64,000 nt of DNA from an uncultured Clostridium sp. (GTDB lineage Bacteria > Bacillota > Clostridia > TANB77 > CAG-508). The stretch spans positions 1 through 64,000 of the forward strand of contig CAMMEP010000001.1 of assembly GCA_946495905.1 (NCBI GenBank), written 5' to 3'. Under the pieces are notes generated by a model. It had not been told where the DNA came from, did not search any database, and saw only the letters and a program-made list of their open reading frames with translations. The position numbers were made by a program, and so were the translations under genes. Below, one piece after another: positions 49,867 to 58,443 of this stretch; position 1 is the first letter of the stretch; each line of letters starts with the position of its first letter.

Positions 49867-52698
49867 ATGAATGATAAAATAGTAATAAAAGGAGCAAAAG
49901 AACATAATCTTAAAAATATAAATATAGAAATACCTAGAGATAAATTAGTAGTTATAACTGGATTGTCTGGTTCAGGTAAATCATCACTTGCATTTGATAC
50001 ACTATATGCAGAAGGGCAAAGAAGATATGTGGAAAGTTTATCTGCTTATGCGAGACAATTCTTAGGATTAATGGAAAAGCCAGATGTAGAATCTATTGAT
50101 GGACTTTCTCCTGCAATATCCATTGATCAAAAAACAACTTCTAAAAATCCACGTTCAACAGTAGGAACTGTTACAGAAATTTATGATTATATTCGTCTTC
50201 TATATGCCAGAATTGGTGTACCATATTGTCCTAAATGTGGTAAAAAAATAGAAAAACAAACCATAGACCAAATTATAGATAACATATTAGAGTTAGAGGA
50301 AGGAACAAGAATTCAAGTACTAGCACCTGTTGTAAGAGGTAGAAAAGGCGAGTTTGTAAAACAATTAGAGGAATTCCAAAAAGAGGGATTTGTAAGGGCT
50401 AGAGTTGATGGCGAAATGATAGAATTATCTGATGACTTGCAGATTGATAGAAAAAAGAAACATAACATAGAATTAATTGTAGATAGATTAGTTATAAAAG
50501 AAGATATAAGAAGTAGATTAACTGAATCTGTTGAAACTGCTCTAAAGCATGCAAATAATATAGTTATCATAGAAGATGTTACTCACAAAAAAGAGATGTT
50601 ATTTAGTCAAAATTATGCATGTCCAGACTGTGGAATTAGTTTTGAAGAATTAACACCAAGAATGTTTTCATTTAATAATCCTTTTGGTGCATGTCCAAGT
50701 TGTACAGGTATTGGTTATTTAATGAAAATGGATGAAGACTTAATTATACCAGATAAAAATAAAACACTATATGATGGAGTAAAGGCATTTGGTTCAAGTG
50801 TAATGAAACGTGGCGATACCATGGCTAAGATGTATTTTGAAAGTATTGCTAAACATTATGGAGTAGAGATTAAAGGAGTACCAATTAAAAAATTACCACG
50901 TGATTTCTTAGAAAAAATCTTATATGGTACTGGAGATGAAGAAATTTATTTTGAATATACTTCAGCAGCAGGAACAAGAAAGTTCACAGCTCCTTTTGAA
51001 GGAGTAATTCCAACACTTGAAAGACGTCATAATGAAACTAAATCACAAGGAATGCGTACTTTCTATGAAATGTATATGAGTGAAGCACCATGTCCTGAAT
51101 GTCATGGAGCAAGGCTAAAAAAAGAAAGTTTATCTGTTAAAGTAGGAGATAAAAATATTAATGAACTTACAGATATGTCCATTAACAAGATAAAAGACTA
51201 CTTAAATTCTTTAGAATTAAATGCAAAAGATAGAATGATTGCAGACCAAATTTTTAAGGAACTTAATAAAAGATTACAATTCTTAATTGATGTTGGACTA
51301 GAATATTTAACATTATCAAGAAGTGCAGGAACTTTATCGGGTGGAGAGGCGCAACGTATTCGTTTAGCAACACAAATAGGTTCTGGACTTACAGGTGTAT
51401 TATATATATTGGATGAGCCAAGTATTGGTTTACATCAAAGAGATAATGACAAACTTCTAGCAACATTGAAGCATTTAAGAGACTTAGGAAACACAGTTTT
51501 AGTAGTAGAGCATGATGAGGATACCATGTATGCAGCAGATCAAATTATTGATATTGGTCCTGGTGCTGGTGTACATGGAGGAAATGTAATGGCACAAGGT
51601 ACAGCAGAAGAAGTAAAATTAGTACCGGATTCTGTTACAGGTCAATACTTAAGTGGTAGAAAGCAAATTTTAGTTCCGAAAAAAAGAAGAAAATCTAATG
51701 GGAAATCCATTGAAGTAAAAGGTGCAACAGAACATAATTTAAAAAACATTAATGTAAAGTTTCCTCTTGGACAATTTATTTGTGTAACAGGAGTTTCTGG
51801 TTCAGGTAAAAGTACTTTAGTAAATGAAATATTATATAAAACAATTGCAAGGGATTTAAATGGTTCTAATGAAAAACCTGGAAAATGCAAAGAAGTAAAA
51901 GGACTAGAAAATATTGATAAAATTATTAATATTGACCAATCTCCAATTGGAAGAACACCACGCTCAAACCCAGCAACATATACAGGCGTTTTTGATATGA
52001 TACGTGATTTATTTGCTGGTACAAACGAAGCAAAAATGAGAGGCTATGATAAAGGTAGATTTAGCTTTAATGTTACAGGTGGAAGATGTGAAGCTTGTAA
52101 TGGAGATGGTATTTTAAAAATAGAAATGCATTTCTTGCCAGATATTTATGTGCCATGTGAAGTATGTAAAGGAAAAAGATATAATAAAGAAACATTAGAA
52201 GTTAAATATAAAGGAAAAACAATATCAGATGTACTTGATATGACGGTAGAAGAAGCATTAGAATTCTTTAAAAACCTACCAAGAATTAAAAACAAAATTC
52301 AAACTTTATATGATGTAGGATTAGGATACATTAAACTAGGACAACCATCTACAACTCTTTCAGGAGGAGAGGCACAACGTATAAAACTTGCAACAGAACT
52401 TTCTAAAAAAGCGACTGGAAAGACATTGTATATCTTAGATGAGCCAACTACCGGACTTCATATAGCTGATGTACATAGACTAGTAGATATTTTACAAAGA
52501 CTAGTAGACACAGGAAATAGTATTATAGTAATTGAGCATAATCTAGACTTAATAAAAACAGCGGATTATATAATAGATTTAGGACCGGAAGGTGGAGATG
52601 GCGGCGGAGAAATTATCGCAGTTGGTTCACCAGAACAAATTGTAAAAAATGACAGAAGTTATACCGGTAAGTTTTTGAAAAAATATTTAGAAAGATAG
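49867..52698 (+). CDS. uvrA: UvrABC excinuclease subunit A
   Basis: A 943-aa UvrA, the damage-scanning ATPase of nucleotide excision repair. Two ABC cassettes: Walker A GLSGSGKSSLA (~31-41) and GVSGSGKSTLV (~640-650); signatures LSGGEAQRIRLATQ and LSGGEAQRIKLATE; Walker B YILDEPSIGLHQRD and YILDEPTTGLHIAD. Zinc-binding pairs CPKCGKKI (~117-124), CPDCG...CPSC and CEACNGDG with CEVCKGKR. Length is typical (~940). It starts at ATG 49867 and lies about 1.9 kb after uvrB. Confidence 0.97.
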   Translation: MNDKIVIKGAKEHNLKNINIEIPRDKLVVITGLSGSGKSSLAFDTLYAEGQRRYVESLSAYARQFLGLMEKPDVESIDGLSPAISIDQKTTSKNPRSTVGTVTEIYDYIRLLYARIGVPYCPKCGKKIEKQTIDQIIDNILELEEGTRIQVLAPVVRGRKGEFVKQLEEFQKEGFVRARVDGEMIELSDDLQIDRKKKHNIELIVDRLVIKEDIRSRLTESVETALKHANNIVIIEDVTHKKEMLFSQNYACPDCGISFEELTPRMFSFNNPFGACPSCTGIGYLMKMDEDLIIPDKNKTLYDGVKAFGSSVMKRGDTMAKMYFESIAKHYGVEIKGVPIKKLPRDFLEKILYGTGDEEIYFEYTSAAGTRKFTAPFEGVIPTLERRHNETKSQGMRTFYEMYMSEAPCPECHGARLKKESLSVKVGDKNINELTDMSINKIKDYLNSLELNAKDRMIADQIFKELNKRLQFLIDVGLEYLTLSRSAGTLSGGEAQRIRLATQIGSGLTGVLYILDEPSIGLHQRDNDKLLATLKHLRDLGNTVLVVEHDEDTMYAADQIIDIGPGAGVHGGNVMAQGTAEEVKLVPDSVTGQYLSGRKQILVPKKRRKSNGKSIEVKGATEHNLKNINVKFPLGQFICVTGVSGSGKSTLVNEILYKTIARDLNGSNEKPGKCKEVKGLENIDKIINIDQSPIGRTPRSNPATYTGVFDMIRDLFAGTNEAKMRGYDKGRFSFNVTGGRCEACNGDGILKIEMHFLPDIYVPCEVCKGKRYNKETLEVKYKGKTISDVLDMTVEEALEFFKNLPRIKNKIQTLYDVGLGYIKLGQPSTTLSGGEAQRIKLATELSKKATGKTLYILDEPTTGLHIADVHRLVDILQRLVDTGNSIIVIEHNLDLIKTADYIIDLGPEGGDGGGEIIAVGSPEQIVKNDRSYTGKFLKKYLER

Positions 52699-52716
52699 TT
52701 TAATTTGTATATATAT

Positions 52717-52749
52717 AATAATGGTGCTCTAAAATAGGGCACCATTATA
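52717..52749. terminator. Possible bidirectional terminator after uvrA
   Basis: ATAATGGTGC / (AGG)GCACCATTAT hairpin between the convergent uvrA and AAA-CYTH genes; U-tracts are weak on both sides. Confidence 0.5.
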
Positions 52750-52757
52750 AGTTGTAA

Positions 52758-53870
52758 CTACAATAAAAACCTTTGACTCTTAGCCAAATTATAATTCCGG
52801 AAATTTGGATTATCGGTAACTTCTTTTACCACTTTAATAAAAGTAGGTATTCTAACAGTAGAATTCTCACTTGTGAGCTCTATTTCAAGAAGAGCTAAAT
52901 CATCAGAAAAGTCGAACATATCGATTTCGAAGTATTGCTTATCATATACGAAACATACTCGTTTTTTGGTAATAGGAGAAGTAGAAGAATCTACTTCGGA
53001 TAAATACCGTAAATACTCCTTTTCTGAAATTTTCTTCTCGACTTCCACTCTTTTCAGAGAATTAACTTCTCTTTTCTCAGTTAGATAGTAAGAAAAATTA
53101 CCATCTTGGCCACGTTGACGAATTCTACGTTCAACACCGTTTGAAGCTTTGAGGTACATCTGGACAATATCTACCACTGTTATAGTGGTATACTTAGAAA
53201 GAATTTTCAAACTTGGCATTTGAATCAAGTATTTCCGTTCAATCTCTAAAGGAACAGGTTCTCCAAGGAAAGAATAAATTTCATTCATCAACCTGTCCAT
53301 TTTACGTTGGAAATCTGTACTATTATCGATTACTCTCAAGTGACAATGACCAGTCCAATTGGATATGCCACGTCGGTCTAAATTAATTGCTTCCTCGGGA
53401 GTTTCGGTACGAGCATTATTATTTGCCAATGTATAATATTGTTCAGCACCATCAGCAGCAGTTACTAAATGAAAAACAGCATCATACCGGTCTCGAGCTT
53501 CTACTTCATTTGTAGAAAAATGAGATAAAATTTCTTCAAACTGTTTTTGCGAAACATAACTCTTGTTATCGATGATACCACGATCATGTACAATAACAAT
53601 TTTTTCGGCTGGTAGCATATTGTATGCTACATTGCGATACAGTTTTTCTTTTTGTAACTGTTTTTCAAATACTACGTATTGAAATTGCAAAATATCCAAA
53701 GAGTTACCAAAAGGCCGAATTCCTGTGGAAATTAACTCAGTAGCAGTTTCTGGGACAATCATAACATAATATCCCCGGTTGCTAAGTTCCTGTTCAATGG
53801 TAGACAATCCCGTAGTCTTACCTGAACAAGGTCCACCTGTAAGTACAATTGTTTTTACTTGTTTGTACAT
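52758..53870 (-). CDS. AAA-type P-loop NTPase fused to CYTH domain
   Basis: A 370-aa fusion. Residues ~1-200 are a P-loop NTPase of the AAA_28 type (Walker A LTGGPCSGKTTG, ~10-21; VHDRGIIDN with Walker-B-like Asp, ~94-102; arginine-rich DRRGISNWTGH). Residues ~205-370 are a CYTH (adenylate cyclase/thiamine triphosphatase) domain opening with the triphosphate-binding EIERKYLI, and containing ERRIRQRG, LTEKREV, VEVEKKISEKEY and the last strand LLEIELTSE. CYTH enzymes act on triphosphates such as polyphosphate or ThTP; the NTPase half may be a kinase. Codons (CCG, CGA, TCG, ACC) are unlike neighbours, suggesting transfer. TTAGGAGGTTTTTT fixes the start. Confidence 0.88.
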   Translation of the reverse strand: MYKQVKTIVLTGGPCSGKTTGLSTIEQELSNRGYYVMIVPETATELISTGIRPFGNSLDILQFQYVVFEKQLQKEKLYRNVAYNMLPAEKIVIVHDRGIIDNKSYVSQKQFEEILSHFSTNEVEARDRYDAVFHLVTAADGAEQYYTLANNNARTETPEEAINLDRRGISNWTGHCHLRVIDNSTDFQRKMDRLMNEIYSFLGEPVPLEIERKYLIQMPSLKILSKYTTITVVDIVQMYLKASNGVERRIRQRGQDGNFSYYLTEKREVNSLKRVEVEKKISEKEYLRYLSEVDSSTSPITKKRVCFVYDKQYFEIDMFDFSDDLALLEIELTSENSTVRIPTFIKVVKEVTDNPNFRNYNLAKSQRFLL

Positions 53871-53976
53871 AAAAAACCTCCTAAATTATTAGTGAGAGTT
53901 AATAAGTTACTATGTAAATATCATATAACGAAATAGTGCAAAAGTCAACAAATACAGGTAATACATATAAAAGACA

Positions 53977-54007
53977 AGAGCTCAATACATAAAGTATTGA
54001 ACTCTTA
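53977..54007 (-). terminator. Hairpin after the - strand small frame
   Basis: AAGAGCTCAATAC / GTATTGAACTCTT (one mismatch) with loop ATAAA; only a weak T-rich tail on the - strand. Confidence 0.45.
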
Positions 54008-54096
54008 AATAATTAGTTATTTGTGTTATTGTTAGTTTTTTCTGAATTTTTATTGTTATTTCCTTTTTTATTATTCTTCTTATTATTTTCTGACAT
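53983..54096 (-). CDS. Tiny Lys/Asn-rich frame
   Basis: A 37-codon frame with an excellent ribosome binding site (GGAGGTGCTTTCAAT before the ATG at 54096), encoding MSENNKKNNKKGITIKIQKK and on. It runs into the hairpin at 53977. Shifting one base after GG would instead give a short Asn/Lys-rich peptide ending just before the hairpin, so either the frame has suffered a deletion or only a leader-type peptide is made. Function not known; rest of 53871-54242 shows no other gene. Confidence 0.35.
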
Positions 54097-54242
54097 ATTG
54101 AAAGCACCTCCAATCTTATTAAAAGTATGTACCAAAATTTTAAATTTTATTCAAAATATAGTTACAATTTAGAGCTTAATGTTGTATTTTTTTTCGTTTA
54201 TGATATAATTTTAAAAAATAAAATAATCAAGAGGAGAATATT

Positions 54243-54927
54243 ATGAATAATATAGTGATAGGAATAGAAGGATTGGTAGGTACAGGAAAAACATCTATTT
54301 GTAGAAAATTATTAGAGTATATACCCAATAGTATTATATTACATGGTGGAAATTTATATCGAGGAATTGTATATGCATTAATGCAATCCTCTGAGAATAT
54401 AAATTTGGATAATTTAAAACAAAATTTAAAAAATATTAATATAAAAAACGTAATGGATAAACTAAAAGTGGAGTTAAAAATAGAAGATAGAGAAAGCGTA
54501 ATTTATGTGGACGGAAAAAAGATAGAGGAAGAAAATTTACAATCACAAGAAGCATCTATTGCTGTTTCGCTAGCAAGTGGAAGCGCAGATAATTCTCATT
54601 TCTATAAATTTGGAGAAGAACTTATTAATATGTTTAAAGAAAATTTTAATCTTATTGTGTCTGGTAGAGATTTAATGAAAATATATCCTAGTCTAGATTA
54701 TCATTTCTTTGTAACAGCAAGTTTAGAGGAAAGAATTAAGAGAAAAATGAATCAATATGCTGATTCCAATTATGAAGAAGTAAAACAAAATATTATGAAA
54801 AGAGATGAACTTCAAGAGAAAGCGCGGATACTACAGAAGATATCCTAACACAATTGAATTAGATGTAACCGATTGCCATTCAGTAGAAGAATCTACTTTA
54901 AAGTTATTAAAGTTTATTGAAATGTAA
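54243..54927 (+). pseudogene. Cytidylate-kinase-like gene with 3' frameshift
   Basis: The first frame (54243-54848, 201 aa) resembles (d)CMP kinase: P-loop EGLVGTGKTSICRKLLEY (~8-25), LHGGNLYRGIVYALM in place of the usual GAMYR block, LIVSGRDLM (~138-146) and the lid ERIKRKM. It then runs into ARILQKIS and stops. In another frame from about 54829 the sequence continues naturally: YYRRYPNTIELDVTDC, then HSVEESTLKLLKFIEM, TAA at 54925-54927. Removing one base in GCGCGGA (~54821-54827) restores one protein of about 227 aa, the normal size. The lost tail holds the CMP-binding and closing segment, so function is doubtful unless this is a sequencing error. Confidence 0.75.
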
Positions 54928-55038
54928 ATTTTTTAAGAGAAAAAATTAATGAAACAGGGCAACATTTGTTTCATTACTTAAAATTCTTGTGGATTTTGAA
55001 AGACTAATAAAAACGTAATAGGAGGTTAATGTTTCAAA

Positions 55039-56436
55039 ATGGAAAATTTGAAATTAAAAGCATTTGAAAATAACGTAAAAGGAAAAAGAATAGCCATAGT
55101 TGGACTTGGAGTAAGCAATATTCCACTAATTGATTATTTATATAATTTAATGGCTAAAGTAACAGTTTTTGACGAGAGAGAGGAAGAAAAGCTAGATAAA
55201 GAAGTAGTACAAAAAATTAGAGAATATAGGTTTGAACTAGTTACTGGAAAAAATGCATTACATTTTTTAAGAGGATTTAATATTATCTTTAGATCTCCAA
55301 GTTGTCTACCTACTACCTTACAATTAAAATCTGAACAAAAGAGGGGAGCTATTGTTACTTCTGAAATAGAAATGTTAATGAATACCTGTCCTTGTAAAAT
55401 AATAGGCGTTACAGGAAGTGATGGTAAAACAACAACAACGACACTGATTTATGAAATATTAAAAAAAGCAGGATATCATTGCCATTTAGGTGGAAATTTA
55501 GGAATACCATTATTTACAAAAGTAAAAGATTTTAAAGAGGATGATATTGTAATATTAGAACTTAGTAGTTTTCAACTAATGGATATGGAGGTTAGTCCGG
55601 ATATTTCTGTTATTACCAATATTTCTCCTAATCACTTGGATAAACACAAAGATTATGAAGAATATATTAATGCGAAGAAAAATATATTTACATTTCAAGA
55701 TAAAACGGGAAAAGTAGTATTAAATTATGATAATGACATAACAAGAGAATGTAGTAAGGAGGCAGAAGGAAAAGTAGTATTTTTCAGTAGCAAAACCAAA
55801 CTACAAGATGGAGTTATTTATGATGATGGCTATATTAAAAAATGCGAAGATGGTATAAGAGAGCATATCCTACAGACAAAAGACATCCATTTGAGAGGAG
55901 TACATAATTATGAAAATATATGTGCTGCTATTGCTGCAACTTCTGATTTAGTAGATACACAAACACAAGTAGCAGCAATAAAAGAATTTAAAGGAGTAGA
56001 ACATCGACTAGAATTTGTAAGAGAATTAGATGGTGTTAAATGGTATAATGATTCTATTGGAACGAGCCCTTCTAGAACAATTGCTGGTCTAAACTCTTTT
56101 GATGAAAAGATTGTTTTAATAGCTGGTGGATATGATAAGAATCTGGACTACCAACCATTGGCTAGGCCAATATTAGAAAAGGTTTCTAAACTTATTTTAA
56201 TGGGAAAAACAGCTAAAAAAATATCAGATGCTGTGATGGAAGAAAGTAAAGCAGAAATGGGAGTTATCCCTATGCATAAATGTTATAACTTAGAGCAAGC
56301 AGTTCAAAGAGCAAGAAGAATTGCTGTGCCTGGAGAGATAGTTCTATTTTCTCCTGCTAGTGCTAGTTTCGACATGTTTAAAAACTTTGCAGAAAGAGGA
56401 GAAAAATTTAAGGAATGCGTTATGAATTTGAAATAA
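55039..56436 (+). CDS. murD: UDP-N-acetylmuramoyl-L-alanine--D-glutamate ligase
   Basis: A 465-aa Mur ligase adding D-glutamate to UDP-MurNAc-L-Ala in cytoplasmic peptidoglycan precursor synthesis. ATP-binding GVTGSDGKTTTT (~127-138), the LGGNLGIPL loop, ELSSFQLMDM (~171-180), NISPNHLDKHKDYEEY (~193-208) with metal-site His, and the C-terminal NDSIGTSPSRTIAGL and GGYDKNLDYQPL segments are diagnostic. Taken with uvrAB it is ordinary core-genome content. TAGGAGGTTAATG precedes the ATG at 55039. Other mur genes are not adjacent. Confidence 0.96.
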   Translation: MENLKLKAFENNVKGKRIAIVGLGVSNIPLIDYLYNLMAKVTVFDEREEEKLDKEVVQKIREYRFELVTGKNALHFLRGFNIIFRSPSCLPTTLQLKSEQKRGAIVTSEIEMLMNTCPCKIIGVTGSDGKTTTTTLIYEILKKAGYHCHLGGNLGIPLFTKVKDFKEDDIVILELSSFQLMDMEVSPDISVITNISPNHLDKHKDYEEYINAKKNIFTFQDKTGKVVLNYDNDITRECSKEAEGKVVFFSSKTKLQDGVIYDDGYIKKCEDGIREHILQTKDIHLRGVHNYENICAAIAATSDLVDTQTQVAAIKEFKGVEHRLEFVRELDGVKWYNDSIGTSPSRTIAGLNSFDEKIVLIAGGYDKNLDYQPLARPILEKVSKLILMGKTAKKISDAVMEESKAEMGVIPMHKCYNLEQAVQRARRIAVPGEIVLFSPASASFDMFKNFAERGEKFKECVMNLK

Positions 56437-56607
56437 ATTATTTTTGTTTATGAAATTTCGTAAAAACTATATTTAAAGCCCAGCTATGACTGTCATAACC
56501 TAAAAAATATACTGATTGTAACAAAATTTTGAATAATACCATATTATATATAAAGTTTTAAGGAGTATTTTTATCAAAATGCTTTTAAAAGAAAGGAATG
56601 AAATAAT

Positions 56608-57306
56608 ATGTATTATCAAAATTATGAAGATTATATGAGAAGTATATTGGGGTATCCAATTAGGCAGAATGAATACATAAATACGTTTGAAAATTGTAAT
56701 ATGAATGATACTATGCTTATGGATTATCCAGAGCAAACACCTAGATATAGTGATGAAATTATGGACTTATATCCAGAAATATACAAAATAATTAATCCAA
56801 TGGTTTGTAAAATTTGTGAGGCTAATACAAAACCAATTGATAGAGAACTTATTGAAAAAATGACAGATGAAATATATTTGAATATTGAAAGTGATCCATC
56901 TCTTGTAGAAAGCGATATTGTGAATGTAAGAGTGAACCTACCAAAGGAAAATGCAAAAGAGACAAATGCAAATTCATTAAAATCTACTCATACTTTGCCA
57001 ACTTCCAATAGAATTCGCGACAATAGAAGTGAGAAAAAAGAAAACAGAGAAGAAAAGAAGGAAAGTACTCGTATTGAAAATAACGAGAATAGACAGAGAA
57101 GTAGAAATAATACCTTACGAGATTTAATACGAATTCTTATATTAAATCGATTATTAGGTCGTGATATTCGTCCTCCTAGACCTCGTCCACCACGTCCAGG
57201 AAGACCACCTTTTCCAGGAATGCCAGGACCAAATCCAAGACCACCAATGCGACCAAGGGATGTATATGCTAGTAATCCATATTTAACAAATGGAAATAAT
57301 ATATAA
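56608..57306 (+). CDS. Proline-rich-tailed protein of unknown function
   Basis: A 232-aa soluble protein. Residues 1-110 are a Tyr/Asn-rich acidic domain containing DLYPEIYKIINPMVCKICEA (CxxC) and ELIEKMTDEIYLNIE. Residues ~115-170 are low-complexity and charged (NRSEKKENREEKKESTRIEN). Then LRDLIRILILNRLLGRDIRP leads to a Pro/Arg/Gly tail (PRPGRPPFPGMPGPNPRPPM). Similar tails occur in clostridial spore-coat or surface proteins, a loose resemblance only. GAAAGGAATG precedes the ATG. Function not predicted. Confidence 0.6.
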   Translation: MYYQNYEDYMRSILGYPIRQNEYINTFENCNMNDTMLMDYPEQTPRYSDEIMDLYPEIYKIINPMVCKICEANTKPIDRELIEKMTDEIYLNIESDPSLVESDIVNVRVNLPKENAKETNANSLKSTHTLPTSNRIRDNRSEKKENREEKKESTRIENNENRQRSRNNTLRDLIRILILNRLLGRDIRPPRPRPPRPGRPPFPGMPGPNPRPPMRPRDVYASNPYLTNGNNI

Positions 57307-57369
57307 TAGTAATAGTCAAAAATAGAGAATGTTTCTATTTATAAAATTTAAAAATTGGAAAAAAATTCT

Positions 57370-57409
57370 AAGATATGTAATTAAAAATTGCATATCTTTA
57401 TTTTTTTTG
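57370..57409 (+). terminator. Intrinsic terminator
   Basis: AGATATG (57371-57377) / CATATCT (57391-57397) stem followed by TTATTTTTTTT. Confidence 0.72.
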
Positions 57410-57518
57410 CAAATAATAAGAATATATTTGAAAATTTATTTTTGCTTAACTATTACATTAGAAAAGCATTTCAAATATGTAATTTTTAAATTGGAGAAAA
57501 ATTTTGTAGGAGGTTTGT

Positions 57519-57956
57519 ATGAAAGTTAAAGATTGTATGTGCAAAGAAGTGGTTTTTGTAAAACCAGATTGTGATACTGAGGAATGTGCAAGACTTATGT
57601 GTGAAAATCATATAGGATGTATTCCAGTATGCGATGATTCTAAAAAAGTAGTTGGTTTAGTAACTGATAGAGATATTTTGTTACGAACTGTAGGTTGCGG
57701 AAAAGATATAAAAAATACTCCAGTTAGTGACATTATGACTTGTAATGTCGCTTGGTGTAGTCCAGAGACAGATGTATGTGACGCAGAAAAAGTAATGGGA
57801 AATAATCAAATAAGAAGAATTCCTGTAATGGAAAACAATAAAGTAGTTGGAATGCTTACTCTAGGAGATTTAGCTAAAAATAAAAATGTTGAAAATAATG
57901 GAGTATATGCAACACTAGAAGATATTTGCGGTTGCGATAAAAAGAATGCTGAATAA
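57519..57956 (+). CDS. Tandem CBS-domain protein
   Basis: A 145-aa protein made of two CBS motifs (MKVKDCMCKEVVFVKPDCDT to DRDILLRT, then VSDIMTCNVAWCSPETDV to LTLGDLAKN), which together bind adenine nucleotides as a Bateman module. Nine cysteines, several in C-x-C or paired spacing (CMC, CNVAWC, CGCD), are unusual and could give redox sensitivity. AGGAGG precedes the ATG. Often regulatory; no partner is evident. Confidence 0.85.
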   Translation: MKVKDCMCKEVVFVKPDCDTEECARLMCENHIGCIPVCDDSKKVVGLVTDRDILLRTVGCGKDIKNTPVSDIMTCNVAWCSPETDVCDAEKVMGNNQIRRIPVMENNKVVGMLTLGDLAKNKNVENNGVYATLEDICGCDKKNAE

Positions 57957-57999
57957 ACTTGCGATTTTGTAGTTATTTTTAAATTTACAGTTTAAAGTA

Positions 58000-58323
58000 T
58001 AATATATTACCAGATTGTAGTGCTTTCTAAAAAAGTGTTATATATCACAGTCGCCTTTTGTCAGAGCAATGTATATTTTAAGTTTATGTTTCCAGCCCCC
58101 AACTGCATAACAGTCTGTAGTAAAAATTACATTGGTTTTCGCTTATATTCTACCTTGAAGAAAAAACAAGTTTTTTCTTCAAGAGTAATTTTTCCACAGA
58201 CTGTAACTTGTCGGTCCCCACCTTAAGCACTCCATCATAAACTTAAAATATACATTGCTCTGACATTTTTGAACAAGCTATGATTCGTAACACTTTTAGA
58301 AAGCACTACGTACTGGTATATTA
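58000..58323 (+). repeat. Type B long-hairpin element, copy 2
   Basis: A 324-bp element. Outer ends TAATATATTACCAG (58000) and CTGGTATATTA (58313-58323) pair; TAGTGCTTTCTA (58018-58029) pairs with TAGAAAGCACTA; the arm 58060-58088 is exactly complementary to 58236-58264 (29 nt). Core pieces TTCCAGCCCCCAAC (58090-58103), TTTTCGCTTA (58137-58146) and AACTTGTCGGTCCCCACCT to ACTCCA (58205-58234) match copy 1. The inner stem ACAGTCTGT / ACAGACTGT carries another TTGAAGAAAAAAC/GTTTTTTCTTCAA hairpin. Confidence 0.8.
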
Positions 58324-58443
58324 AATAAAATTTAATGTATGCAAACCTAAGCAATAACAAGTATTTCAATTTTTCAATGCATAAAAAACCCTTTTATGCA
58401 TACAATAATGAAAAGGACAAGTTCAAAAAGGTGATTATTACAT

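Noticed and set aside
57329..57529. 66-codon frame between the proline-rich gene and the CBS gene
   Set aside because: It crosses a terminator, is mostly hydrophobic AT-rich filler, and lacks a ribosome binding site.
58020..58226. 68-codon frame in the type B element
   Set aside because: It is made from the palindromic repeat; no ribosome binding site and no similar frame in the other copy.
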